DNA of 64,000 nucleotides from Holophagae bacterium. GTDB taxonomy: Bacteria > Acidobacteriota > Holophagae > Acanthopleuribacterales > Acanthopleuribacteraceae. Within the stretch, counting starts at the first letter, position 1. Each line of letters starts with the position of its first letter. The translations under genes were made by a program, and so were the position numbers. Below the pieces are notes generated by a model. That model did no database searches, had not been told where the DNA came from, and saw only the letters and a program-made list of their open reading frames with translations. The stretch covers positions 1-64,000 of the forward strand of contig JAUIFE010000025.1 of NCBI GenBank assembly GCA_030429565.1, given 5' to 3'. Shown here one piece after another: positions 52,663 to 62,300 of the stretch.

Positions 52663-55274
52663 CGCTTTTTGTAACCGAGACGCAGGTGGTAAAAACGCCC
52701 GTGGAACCCGAACGGCGACTCTTCTGGAAACAACGCCCCCGAGTTTTGCGCCGGGTTCGGGAGACGGTCGGGTTCGGTATCCAACAAATTATCGATGCCG
52801 GCTTGTAAGCGCAGACCACGCCCGAAGTTGAGACCAAACCCCAAATCGAGCAGGGCTTTGGCGCCATAGCGACCGTCGAATCCCGGCTCGGCGTCGGTGA
52901 CAATCGTGAAGCTGTCGAACCAACGCAAACGCACCAAACCATATCCTTGTCGGCTTTGATGTTCGACCGCAAGGTTCCAGCGCGTTTTGGGTAAGGCGTT
53001 TTCCAGCAGCGCGACCCGGGTGGCGTCGAGGGTGTTGGTTGCCCGTTCGACGACCTTGGTTTCGGTGTAATTGCCGTATAAGCCGACGCGCGTGCGACCC
53101 GCCGGGCTGAAGTGAAGGTCGATCTCGGCGTTGAGGTCGATGCCGTGCGTGCGCGTATCGAAATCGTTGCGAAAGAACTGAAAGCTGTTGATGGTGTCGG
53201 CGCCGGGAATGCCTGCCGCCGTCAGTTCCCCCAGAACCGCGTCAATGGCGGCCTGCTCCGTCGTGCTGTAATCGCTCGATTGGGTGCTGATGAAAGGACT
53301 GAGGCTAATGCGATCAGCGAGGTCGATGTAAAACCCGTCTAAGGTGATCCGGGTGTCCTGATTTTCGTAAATAAAACCGAGGGTGAGGTTTTCCGAGGTT
53401 TCCGGCTGCAGCGGTTTGGCGATGGGCGCGCCTGGGATTACCGCCGATAAGGCCGCCGCCGCACGTGAAGTTGGTGGGAGAATGCCGGACTCGATGATGT
53501 CGCCCATGAACACCACGGTCGAGGTTCGCTGCAAATGGGATTGACCGGGTGTCGGCGCGCGGAAGCCGGTGCTCGCCGTAAAATGGGCGTCCAGGTGTTC
53601 GTTAATCTGAACGGCGGTGCCCAGTTTGGTGTTGAGTGTATCGCCAAAGTCCTCGAAATCCTCGTAACGGATCGACACGCCTAACAGCCAATGGCGGGTG
53701 AGGTCGGTTTCGGCCTCGCCAAAAATTGCCCAATTAGCGCGTGCAAAGGCACCCGCCGCTTCGGGGCGAATGCCCGTGTAGCCGTCGACGGTAGAGCGAA
53801 AACCCTGGTCGGCGAGTGGCCCGGGCATGTAGCTGTCGGGCTCGCCCGCACTGACCTCGAGCTCTTCCTCGCGCCATTCGAACCCACCCGACAACACCAA
53901 ACTCGACGGGAGGCCGATGTCCCATGGATAGGCGAGGTCGGCGTTCACAATGGTTTCCGATTGGGCAAAGGCGCCGGGTGAAATGGCGCGATCTGGGTTG
54001 GAGTTGGGGTTTGACGGGTTGATGCTGTTTTGAAGGAAAAGGAAGGCCTTAGAGTAGCCGTGGTAGGCGCTGAAATCGATGTGCAGCGTCTCGAGCACAC
54101 CGCGCCAGCCCACCAACAGCGAAGCGTCGCTGACGTGTGCTGAGAAGATGGGGGTAAAACCGCCGGGTCGTACCTCGGTCCAAGCGAAGAATTCGTCGCT
54201 GTCGGCGACCAGCTCGTAACCGGGGCTGGTCACTGGGTTACCATTGATGATGGGAATCACCGGCGCCGCGCGATCGTTGTCGGGGATGAGGTCGCCAACC
54301 AGCAGTGTGGCGCCGCCGTCGTTGGAATAACGCGAAGGACGGTCGCCGCCGTTAGGGGAGCGATAGTAAAAAACCGAATCGACGGTACGGCGTGCGTAGT
54401 TGCTCAGCGCATACAGGGTGGTTTCGTTGTCAAAGGGCACGGCCGCGTTGACCAATACTTTCACTTGGTCGTGAATGTCGGGGCGGCCCCAGGTTTGGGC
54501 CGGGTTGGGCACCGCGTCGTTGTGAACCGCCAGCCAGGCCGCATCGGCGCGCTGCACCTGGCGTTCGGTGCGGTTTTGGTCGCTGATTTCTACCGTGGCA
54601 TTGAGGAAGCCGTCACCGAATAAAGTCAGCCCGTAATTGGCGGCAAAGGTCGTGATTTCGCCGTCGCCGGCACCGCTTAGGTGATTTTCGCCGCGCAGTT
54701 CTAAGCCGTCGGTATGCTCCTTAAATTCGAGGTTCAAAATACCCGCAATGGCGTCGGATCCGTATTGTGCGGCCGCGCCGTCGCGCAATATTTGCACCGA
54801 CTTCAGGGCGAAGGTGGGGATTGCCGCCAAGTCCACGCCCTGCGCGCCGTCCGACACGCCGCCGCCCAAAAATGTCAGCAGCGCGCCGCGGTGGCGGCGC
54901 TTGCCGTAGGACAACACCAAAATGTGGTCCGGCGCCAAACCGCGCAAATTCGGCGGCCGCATAAAAGATGCCTCGTCCAGGTTCGGTTGGGTGGCCACAT
55001 TATAAGAGGGCAGCAGGTTGCGCAACGCCTCGTTGAGGTCGCCGCTACTTTGACGCGACAAATCGGTCATGGTGATGATGTCGTAAGGTGCCGCCGAGAT
55101 TTTGGTAAAACCCGCGGTGAGTCGGCGCGAGCCGATCAGTTTCATGCTGAGTAGTTCTTCCAAGCTCAACATGGATTCCTGGTCAAAGGAAGGCTCGGGA
55201 TCACCCGCGGCAGCTTCACTCAAGCCCAACAGTAAAAGGAAGGTGAAAAGGGTGCTTTTTAGGGGAATCACCAT
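52659..55274 (-). CDS. TonB-dependent outer-membrane receptor
   Basis: An 871-residue receptor. A signal peptide (MVIPLKSTLFTFLLLLGLSEAAAG) precedes a plug domain with LEELLSMKLIGSRRL, the NLRGLAPDHILVL region and VQILRDGAAAQYGSDAIAGI. A beta-barrel follows, with STGFRAPTPGQSHL and the C-terminal stretch GLRLQAGIDNLLDTEPDRLP. The ATG at 55274 follows AAGGTG with a 5-base gap. The substrate (siderophore, vitamin or carbohydrate) cannot be told. The final residues (LGYKKR) lack the usual terminal aromatic residue of barrel proteins. Confidence 0.9.
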   Translation of the reverse strand: MVIPLKSTLFTFLLLLGLSEAAAGDPEPSFDQESMLSLEELLSMKLIGSRRLTAGFTKISAAPYDIITMTDLSRQSSGDLNEALRNLLPSYNVATQPNLDEASFMRPPNLRGLAPDHILVLSYGKRRHRGALLTFLGGGVSDGAQGVDLAAIPTFALKSVQILRDGAAAQYGSDAIAGILNLEFKEHTDGLELRGENHLSGAGDGEITTFAANYGLTLFGDGFLNATVEISDQNRTERQVQRADAAWLAVHNDAVPNPAQTWGRPDIHDQVKVLVNAAVPFDNETTLYALSNYARRTVDSVFYYRSPNGGDRPSRYSNDGGATLLVGDLIPDNDRAAPVIPIINGNPVTSPGYELVADSDEFFAWTEVRPGGFTPIFSAHVSDASLLVGWRGVLETLHIDFSAYHGYSKAFLFLQNSINPSNPNSNPDRAISPGAFAQSETIVNADLAYPWDIGLPSSLVLSGGFEWREEELEVSAGEPDSYMPGPLADQGFRSTVDGYTGIRPEAAGAFARANWAIFGEAETDLTRHWLLGVSIRYEDFEDFGDTLNTKLGTAVQINEHLDAHFTASTGFRAPTPGQSHLQRTSTVVFMGDIIESGILPPTSRAAAALSAVIPGAPIAKPLQPETSENLTLGFIYENQDTRITLDGFYIDLADRISLSPFISTQSSDYSTTEQAAIDAVLGELTAAGIPGADTINSFQFFRNDFDTRTHGIDLNAEIDLHFSPAGRTRVGLYGNYTETKVVERATNTLDATRVALLENALPKTRWNLAVEHQSRQGYGLVRLRWFDSFTIVTDAEPGFDGRYGAKALLDLGFGLNFGRGLRLQAGIDNLLDTEPDRLPNPAQNSGALFPEESPFGFHGRFYHLRLGYKKR

Positions 55275-55592
55275 GGCATCACCTTGCCGACCAAAGGGCC
55301 GGCCGCGTTCACGGGTTGGTTCGTGCGGCAGGTGGTTGCAAACCCAGGTGAACGGCAAGAGTTCATCGCAGACTTAGGCAGCCAAACGATGACCAATGGT
55401 ACTAGTTGTTACGCGAATAATAGGTCCAGACTAACCAGTGTGACAGTGAAAGTCAACGGCAAAGCAGGGTTCGCTTTTTCCCGAGATGAGCCATGGCCTT
55501 CTTTTGGGTGTCCTACCGAAAAATGCCTATTTTACGCGGGTTTACGGCGCACGCCGCCATTGGTCTCTCTGCGTAGCCGTCCCGCTATGGGG
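55275..55592. other. Intergenic region
   Basis: About 320 bases between the TonB receptor start and the YgjP-like stop; nothing recognisable except the receptor's upstream region. Confidence 0.4.
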
Positions 55593-56099
55593 TTATTGAT
55601 AGAGCGGGCCGTCCAGGTCAAGTTGGGTGAGATACAGGCGCAGGTCGAGCTCCAGTTGGTGATAGTCGGGTTCCATGTGTTCACACAACTGATAAAAGGC
55701 TTTATTGTGGTCGCGCTCTTTAAAGTGTGCCAATTCATGCACCACAATCATGCGCAAAAATTCCTCAGGCACCTTTTTAAACAATGAATCGATTTGAATT
55801 TCGTTTTTGCTTTTGAGTTTGTGCCCTTGCACGCGTGAAATGGTCGTGTGGACGCCGAGCGCGTTGCGAATAACGTCGATTTTATCGCTGTACACCACTT
55901 TGCTCAGTGGCTTTGAACGCCGCATGTAGCTGTTCTTGAGGTCCATGGTGTAGTCGTAAAGTGCTTTGGCCGAGCGACATTGGTGCGCTTGTGGATAACG
56001 GCTCAGAAGGTAGTCGGCCAATTTCTTTTGTTCGATCAGGCCGCGCACCTGATCTTGCAGGGCGGGAGCGTACCCGCCCAAATAACGCAGCGTTTCCAT
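55593..56099 (-). CDS. YgjP-like metallopeptidase domain protein
   Basis: A 168-residue protein of the YgjP/M48-like group (PF01863). The zinc motif is HELAHFKERDHNKAFYQLCE, with His121, Glu122 and His125, plus a third conserved His131. It ends EPDYHQLELDL, the usual helix after the motif. The N-terminal 60 residues are an extra helical segment (LGGYAPALQDQVRGLIEQKK). The ATG at 56099 follows GAGGG with a 7-base gap. The family is thought to be cytoplasmic and its substrate is unknown. The oxygenase gene at 56156 lies upstream at 56 bases on the same strand, so they may share a transcript. Confidence 0.85.
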   Translation of the reverse strand: METLRYLGGYAPALQDQVRGLIEQKKLADYLLSRYPQAHQCRSAKALYDYTMDLKNSYMRRSKPLSKVVYSDKIDVIRNALGVHTTISRVQGHKLKSKNEIQIDSLFKKVPEEFLRMIVVHELAHFKERDHNKAFYQLCEHMEPDYHQLELDLRLYLTQLDLDGPLYQ

Positions 56100-56155
56100 A
56101 GAGATCCCTCATTCGACACAACACGGCCGGTATTCGGCGGCTATTGTAACGCGAA

Positions 56156-56866
56156 CTAGGTTTGGAGCACGCTTTTTGGTCCCGGTTCCACCGAACGGAA
56201 CCAACTGGTGATGGTACGGCGGGTTTGGTTGGTTTGGCGGACCTCGTGCAACACCGTGTCGCTGCGGAACAGCACCATGGTGTTGGCAAATGGTTCGATA
56301 TCGACCGGGCCGTCGGCTAAATGCAACCGCAGTTGGCCGCCCCATTCGGGTTTCCAGCCGGGATTAAGGTAGAAGGTCATGGAAACCAAACGGAAGCCAC
56401 GGCCGCGTATTTGATCGAGGTGGGCGGCGTAGCCGGCTCCTGGCGGATAAACGGCGAAATGCATTTCGAATTCGGCCAACGGCAGGCGCAACTCATCGGC
56501 GAGGTATGTCTGCAGCCGTTCCATAAATTGCTGGAACTTGGCTTGGCTGGGCGATTTTTGGTCGCGGTGCCACCAGTGAATGTGATCACCGCGCACTTCC
56601 GGCTCAAGCCGTTTTTCCAGGCCGCCGCCGATTTCGGCCCGTTCGAACAGGCCCATTGCTTCGCGTTCGCGGCAATCGTCCTGAAGCCGTTGCACTAAAT
56701 CGGCCGGTAACACGTTGCGTACCACGCAATAACCTTGTTCGGCGATGGCGTCGGCCACCGCACCCGATGCGAAAAGCGGCAATTCGGCGGCGTCCAAAAT
56801 GGGCGATGGGTTTCCTGCGAGCAGAGATGGGTCAATTGGCGGTGGTGCCGCCATGGATGCGTTCAT
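56156..56866 (-). CDS. 2-oxoglutarate/Fe(II)-dependent oxygenase (prolyl 4-hydroxylase-like)
   Basis: A 236-residue dioxygenase of the double-stranded beta-helix type. The iron triad is His149 and Asp151 in AAHLDQIRG and His207 in DTVLHEVRQT; Arg217 should bind 2-oxoglutarate. Between them lie RLVSMTFYLNPGWKPEWGGQ and ANTMVLFRSD, as in prolyl-4-hydroxylase-like proteins. The first ~40 residues are Pro/Ala-rich and low complexity. The ATG at 56866 follows GGAG with a 7-base gap; the frame is open to 56938. It probably hydroxylates a protein side chain. Several bacterial members act on ribosomal or elongation proteins, but no target is indicated here. Confidence 0.87.
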   Translation of the reverse strand: MNASMAAPPPIDPSLLAGNPSPILDAAELPLFASGAVADAIAEQGYCVVRNVLPADLVQRLQDDCREREAMGLFERAEIGGGLEKRLEPEVRGDHIHWWHRDQKSPSQAKFQQFMERLQTYLADELRLPLAEFEMHFAVYPPGAGYAAHLDQIRGRGFRLVSMTFYLNPGWKPEWGGQLRLHLADGPVDIEPFANTMVLFRSDTVLHEVRQTNQTRRTITSWFRSVEPGPKSVLQT

Positions 56867-57584
56867 GGTCGTTCTCCATACGCGTTGCAACGGCGGGTGC
56901 GCCCGCCGCGCGTCACGGCACCTTCGAACAGCCGCCATGGTTCCGCCTGGCGACGGCAGCGCGCAGAACGGTTGGGGTTGTTGCGACAGGTGTAGTGAGG
57001 CGCGACGAAGGGTTCGTCATTGGCCCGAAATTGCAAACGGAATAAGCTGAAAATAAGGTGCTTTTACCTAAATTGTGCGATTCGGAATTATGCCTTCCTC
57101 ACCGAGCTGGGTGCGAGGCGATTGGAATGAATCGCGCGCTTAAGGCGGTTATTTGACGGCGTGGCCGTCAGGGAAAAAAACACCGGGATCCAAGTGCGTG
57201 TGGCGCACGGTCCTGGTTGAGCGGGTCCATAACTCCAGGCGTATTGCTCAGGGGATCTTCAGCGCTGAGTTCGGGCCGTGCTTTGCGGGCGGCGGCGGTT
57301 CCTGCCTCATGGGTTGTGCCGGCTTTTTGCAGCACGTGGATCGACCGGGGGTCAAAAAACACGTGCAAAAAGCAGTTCATTGTATCGGGAAAAGGCTGGA
57401 AAGGCGCGTGGTTTTTTCGTTGTTCCTGCATAAATGTCGATGATTGGGTTTAGAGGGGGGCCGGTCATCGCTTGGGCGGAGATTAGCCGACCGGATCAGG
57501 TTGTTTGGGTTTGTAAGTAAGTTGTTTGAAGTGAAGTGTTTGGGTTGTTGTTGTTATGACCCGCGCGGCCAGGCCGGCCGACCA
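56867..57584. other. Intergenic region with a motif related to the foldback element
   Basis: ACCTAAATTGTGCGATTC (about 57068-57085) resembles the end of the 43036-43197 foldback at 15 of 18 positions. An imperfect inverted partner (GAATCGCGCGCTTAAGG) lies near 57130-57146, giving a possible short relative of about 80 bp. A minus-strand frame at 57168-57431 (87 codons) and a plus-strand frame opposite it have no ribosome-binding site and are not called. Confidence 0.4.
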
Positions 57585-58310
57585 CTAAGCCACCTGAATC
57601 CATGTTTTAAACGCTTTCGCTCGGCGTCGGCTCACGGTACATCGGTCGCCGTCGCTGAGATCGAGGTCAATCGTGCCGTGGCGACCGTAGGTGAAACCCG
57701 CCAACAACTCTTGGGTGACGATTAGGGATCGGTTGACGCGTAAAAAACGGGGGTCCTGAATGTGATCGGCCAGGTACCCTAGCGAGAGAGTGCTGAGAAA
57801 GCGGCGCCCGCCACGTGTGAGCACACTGGTGTAGCGCTCTTTTTTCTCTAACTTCAACATGTCCTTAAGCCACACGATTTCGTAGCGGTCACAATGGAAA
57901 CACACGATTTTCTGGAGCCCGGGTTTTGTTTCCGGCAAGTTCTGGACCCGTTCGCGTGTGTGCAAGGTTTCGCCGATGCGGGTCAAGCAGTGATGCAAGC
58001 GTCGCGGGTCCAGGGGCTTGAGTAGGTAGTCGACGGCGCGTACTTCAAACGCACGCGCTGCATACTCACCCGAGGTAGCGCTAAAAACAACCATCGGCTG
58101 GTGGGTCAAATGCGGCAACAGTTGGAAACCGTCGAGCTCGGGTGAACCGACGCCGGCAAAGACCACGTCCGGTTTACAGGTATTGATTTGGGTGACGGCC
58201 TCGACCGTATCTTGGCTTTCGCCAACGAGGCGGCCGTGTTGGTGGCGTCGGACGTATTCGCCCAGAAACCGGCGAGCGGCCGCGTCGCGATCAACGAGAA
58301 AAACGCGCAT
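57585..58310 (-). CDS. LytTR-type regulator with a receiver lacking the phospho-Asp
   Basis: A 241-residue regulator. The N-terminal receiver keeps the acidic start (VFLVDRDAAARR), Ser in VVFSATSGE and the Lys in DYLLKPLDPRRL. Where the phospho-acceptor Asp belongs (normally FLDIxMP) it reads VVFAGVGSPELDG, so residue 53 is Gly. The C-terminal LytTR DNA-binding domain contains VWLKDMLKLEKKERYTSVLT, TLSLGYLADHIQDPRFLRVN and RSLIVTQELLAGFTYGRHG. Phosphorylation-independent control is therefore likely. No LytS/AgrC-type sensor gene is adjacent. I used the ATG at 58310; a TTG at 58337, after GGA at 5 bases, is an alternative. Confidence 0.85.
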   Translation of the reverse strand: MRVFLVDRDAAARRFLGEYVRRHQHGRLVGESQDTVEAVTQINTCKPDVVFAGVGSPELDGFQLLPHLTHQPMVVFSATSGEYAARAFEVRAVDYLLKPLDPRRLHHCLTRIGETLHTRERVQNLPETKPGLQKIVCFHCDRYEIVWLKDMLKLEKKERYTSVLTRGGRRFLSTLSLGYLADHIQDPRFLRVNRSLIVTQELLAGFTYGRHGTIDLDLSDGDRCTVSRRRAKAFKTWIQVA

Positions 58311-58706
58311 GGGTGGGGTAGGGGCAAGCCGAGTCAATGGTTTCCATCCTTAGTGCGAACCAATAGAGAATGAAATGAGAATTCGCGTGGGTTTTGTGTT
58401 AGTATTTCGTGAGCCGGGCGTGAGCGATTTGTTTGGGCGCGAAACACCTTGTTATTTTTTGTAAGGCTTGTAAATAAATAGCTTGCTTGGCTGGGGGGGT
58501 GCCCTCGGTAAGCGTGTCGCTATCCCATAATGGATAGACGTGTTTGTGGTAATAAAAGCGTAGAATTAGAATGATTAATAGAATGTTTTTTCTATGGAAA
58601 AAGCGGCATAATGGTGTCATCGCTTTGGTTGTAAAAGTGTGTTTTTCATCACGGGGCAGGCTTTAAATCTGCGAATTGGCTGATTCGAGCGTGTTAGCTT
58701 TTTCCC
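58311..58706. other. AT-rich intergenic region
   Basis: No gene is called. A minus-strand 73-codon frame at 58399-58620 is AT-rich and begins without a ribosome-binding site. The region separates the LytTR gene from the strong hairpin at 58707. Confidence 0.4.
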
Positions 58707-58763
58707 AAGAAACGCGATAAGCGCGCGGGTTTCGCGAAAACCACCGCGCTTATCGCGCTTCTT
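58707..58763. repeat. Long GC-rich hairpin
   Basis: CGCGATAAGCGCG (58713-58725) and CGCGCTTATCGCG (58745-58757) are perfect 13-bp arms. They extend outwards by AAGAA/TTCTT after one mismatch, and a nested GGTTT/AAACC stem lies inside the loop. It may terminate transcription on the plus strand (TTCTTTG follows) or be an extragenic palindrome. Confidence 0.6.
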
Positions 58764-58781
58764 TGAATGACCTCGTCCCAT

Positions 58782-58839
58782 AAAAAAAGGCGCCGTCCTA
58801 CCCGGATAGCGCGCTTCTCGGATTAAGGTGGACGACGCC
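58782..58839 (-). terminator. Terminator after the chaperone gene
   Basis: On the minus strand GGCGTCGTCC pairs with GGACGGCGCC (9 of 10, complement of 58789-58798 and 58830-58839) across a 31-base loop and runs into seven T (58782-58788). It ends the effector-chaperone transcript, 23 bases after the chaperone stop codon. Confidence 0.6.
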
Positions 58840-58862
58840 CAGAATTGAATAGGCTCGAGCGA

Positions 58863-59348
58863 TTAGGCGAAGACGCGCGGGCCGGCGTTGCGCATCCATT
58901 CCCGCGATCTGTCCGCCGCCGGCGTCGCGACGGCAGTCTGAGTTTCGTTGCGCTCGGTTTGTTCCAACCAGGTCAGCGCCACTTCGCCGAGGTCCTTGAG
59001 CCAATCGGCCAGTTGGGCTTCATTGGCAATTTCCTGTGCCGGTCGAATCGTGACCAAGGTCAGAAAACCCGTTTCCGGATTAAGGCAGAACTTGGCGCCG
59101 GCCAATGTGTCACCCAGCCAATTCGCCGTAAGCGCTTGCTGGTAGAGTTTGAGTTGTTGCGCCGCGTCGGGCAGGACCACCGCCGCTTCCACAAATAAAT
59201 AGCGGTCTTCCCAAATGCCTAGTAACAGGGAAATGCGCTCACTGTAATCGATAGAGAGGAGTCGGTCTTCGGTCAAGGCGTCGGCACCAAGGTCATTGTT
59301 TGCGATAAAGCCATACACCAAGTTGAGATAGTGCTTGCAGTAATCCAT
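58863..59348 (-). CDS. CesT/SycE-type type III secretion chaperone-like protein
   Basis: A 161-residue acidic protein with the pattern of class I type III chaperones (CesT, PF05932). An N-terminal helix (HYLNLVYGFIANNDL) precedes strands with RISLLLGIWEDRYLFVEAAV. Then comes the family signature region: LYQQALTANWLGDTLAGAKF, LNPETGFLTLVTIRPAQEI, and a final helix EAQLADWLKDLGEVALTWLE. The tail of about 30 residues is extra. It lies 14 bases after a gene for a 1040-residue protein whose N-terminus suits a chaperone-binding effector. The ATG at 59348 follows GAGGAG with a 6-base gap. No secretion-apparatus genes are in the window. The assignment rests on sequence pattern and gene order. Confidence 0.7.
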   Translation of the reverse strand: MDYCKHYLNLVYGFIANNDLGADALTEDRLLSIDYSERISLLLGIWEDRYLFVEAAVVLPDAAQQLKLYQQALTANWLGDTLAGAKFCLNPETGFLTLVTIRPAQEIANEAQLADWLKDLGEVALTWLEQTERNETQTAVATPAADRSREWMRNAGPRVFA

Positions 59349-59362
59349 GTTGGTCTCCTCGT

Positions 59363-62300
59363 TTAGGCCCGTGGTGGTTTGGTATCACCCGTGTATTGAA
59401 TCTGCGATTGGTGTTGGCACAGTTCCATGAAGTGCGTCTTCAACCTGTCCCAATTGGGGGGCCTTTGTTGGAGCTCGTCGTGGATGGCGTGTAGTAATTG
59501 GTGTGTGCGCGTTTCCGACCAGTGTTCCACACCCGCTTGGACGCGATCGGCTTCCATTAACTGGTTCATTTCATAGGACGGGCCTGCCACCGCATGCGGT
59601 TCGCCGATGTCTTTGGTCATGGCGTGCATCATGGTGGTCAGCGTTTCCCCGTGCTTGTCCATGTAACTGCCGAAGGATTGTTGCAGTTGGTCGGGTGGCA
59701 CCTGGCGCACGGCATTGTGGTACAGGTTGAATACGTAACTGGTGGTGTTGGTACCCAACACCTCGGCGGCGACACCGGTTCGCAAGGCCTGCAGGGCAAC
59801 CGGGCCGGCGTTTAAGCTCGCACCAATACCTGGCTCAAAGCGTACGAATTGCACCTGATAAGGGGTGTGCATCAAACCCGTTTGTTTGGCCTTGATCGTG
59901 ATCGAAAATTGGCCCTGCGCCGCGAAGGTCGGCAGTTCGCCTAGCTCCAGTTGGTTGGCTGCTAAGAACTGCGTCAACGCGTTCAGGTCGAGCCCGCTGT
60001 GGAACGTCAGCCGATAGGTTTGGAAGCGGCCTTCGTTGTCGGGGTTACTGTCTTTCCAGTAGGTTTCGTCGATGCGCTCGTAACTGACGCCGACTTTGGT
60101 GGGCCCCACATCCAACATCATTTCGCCGCGTACCCGTCGCGAGGTGACGTAGCCGTCGTTGGTCTTTTTGGTGCTCAGCGTGCCCGCGTTGTTTTTTTCC
60201 AGCGCGTATTCCGGGTGTTTGAGCTGTTCCGTGCGGGCGCGCATCACCGCCAGGCCCGCTTTGGCCTGCGGTGACGATGTTTCCGTCAGCGAAGCTTGGT
60301 AGAGCCGGTTTAAACCCATCATGGTGTGGAACATTTGCCGGCGCATGCGGGCGCGGTCGCTGCGGCGGTTGAAGCGGGCGCGCATGCCGAATTGGACACC
60401 CATCTTCTTTTCCAGTTCTTTCTTGAGGCGTTTGGCGTTGGGGTCACCTTTGTCGGCTTGAATGACCGCGTCCGTGTAGGCCTGCCAGGTCACCATCATG
60501 TCGCGGCTGTGTTCCAGTAGGGCGGTGCGGTGATCGCTGAGCGCCGCCGGCTCTGGGGTTTCGCCCGAGCTTGCCAATGCGGTGATCTCGGCATGCCAGG
60601 CCGCCATTTCGGCGCGTCCGTCGACCTTGCCCTCACCACCGCCAGGCAGCTTGTAGTGGGCTTCTGCCGGCATTTTCCAGGCCTCGCGTGCTTCCTCCGG
60701 TGTCGCCGGCATGGCCGCATCCAGGCCGACCCGTTTGACCGCGCGTTTGCCGCCCGCGCGCACTTCCCCTTCAATTTTGGCGCTCGCCACGTTGCCCAAG
60801 CCCAAGCTGCCCGTCATTTTGAGGCCTAGATAACCCCCCGTTTCGATCTTGGGATTGGCGCCTTCGTGAACCCGCGTGCCCGCGTGGGGCAGGTTCAGCT
60901 TGGTGCGCAATGCGCGCAGGGCCTTGGCCGCCTCCTTGGGATCGGCTTTTTTGCGTGCCGCCGCCGCGTCTTTGGCGTCGACATCGATACCCAGGAAATT
61001 GCCGTCAAACAAGTTGTGGACCGAACACTGGCTGAGTACTTTGTCGGTTAAAAACTCGGCCATTTCTTCCAGGTTGCGGAACTTGGTGTTGCGGAACACG
61101 CGAATCGGCAGGGTGACACTACCGGCGACGCCTTCGGTGGCGCTGGAGACGCCCAGTCCGAAGGTAAAACCTTTTTGCAACACAATGTTACCGTCGTCTT
61201 TGACATAACCTTTGAGGTCGAATTTGAGGTCCAGCTTTAAGCCGGAGAGCGCTTTGTCGACGCCGCCGCCCAGTGAGAGCGTGACGCTGCGACCGGGGGT
61301 GTCGAAATCGGCCTGGTGTAATTTTTCCAGCAGGTCGGCTTTGAGCCCGGCGCGCGCTTTGAGAAAGCGCTCCTGGTGTTTAACCACGCGCATGGCTTCT
61401 TTGACTTCGGCCAATTTGGCCGCATCGGCGCCGTCCAAGGATGACCGGTGCGTGACTGAAAAATCGGTTGCATCGGACTTGCGGTGACGCGCATCTTCGG
61501 CCAGTTCCTCGCGTTCGTGCGCTTTGGATGAAAGCGCTTCTTGTTCTTTAACTTGCCCGTTGAGGACCAACTCTAAACTGGCGAACTCTTGATCCAGATC
61601 GTCCAGCTTGCCGATGATGGCCGAAAAGGCCGCATCGACCGCTTGGTTGAGACCGCCGAATTGCGGCTGCTGAAAATCGAGTTTGACACCGAGTTCATTG
61701 AGTTTTTGCTGTAAAGCCGTGATTTGTTTTTTTTCGGTTTTGTTGAGCGGAAGGCCCGCGTCGTATTTTTCGATGGCCGTGGCGCTCGCATCAACCATGG
61801 CGCCTAAGGCGTCCGCTTGCTGTTCCCAACCAGACATTTCGGCTTGCACTTCGTCCATTAAAGCCGTCGTTTTCATTAATTGGGCGGCCATTTTTTCGGC
61901 TTTGCTGTGCAGGGTTGCCGCCGCCTTGTCGTAAACCGCCGCTTCCATGTGTTTGGCCGTGCGCCGCAAGGCGTGGGCATCGGCGCGGCTGCTGTAATCG
62001 TAGGGTGTGCTCAGCACCACATTCACTTGCGCTTCGGTAAATTCGGCGAGCTTGGCCGGCCCCGCATTGGCCATTTCGTAAATTAAGCCAAGCACCCGTT
62101 CGCGGCCTTCGGGATTAGTCAGCGCTTTTTTGACCGAGTCCATGTTTTGTAAATGTTCTTGAATGGCCGGGCCCTGTTCGCCGCCAAGCCGTGTTGCCGC
62201 TTCCTGCAAGAAGGCTTGGGGTTCGATGTCACCGCCCGCCGCGTGTTCCATCATCGCCAACATCGCTTGGTTGCGTTCGGTTCGTTCGCGCGCGGTTACC

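Noticed and set aside
57168..57431. 87-codon minus-strand frame
   Set aside because: No ribosome-binding site, no known motif, and an equally long frame on the opposite strand.
58399..58620. 73-codon AT-rich minus-strand frame
   Set aside because: It starts without a ribosome-binding site and looks like AT-rich spacer with chance hydrophobic codons.
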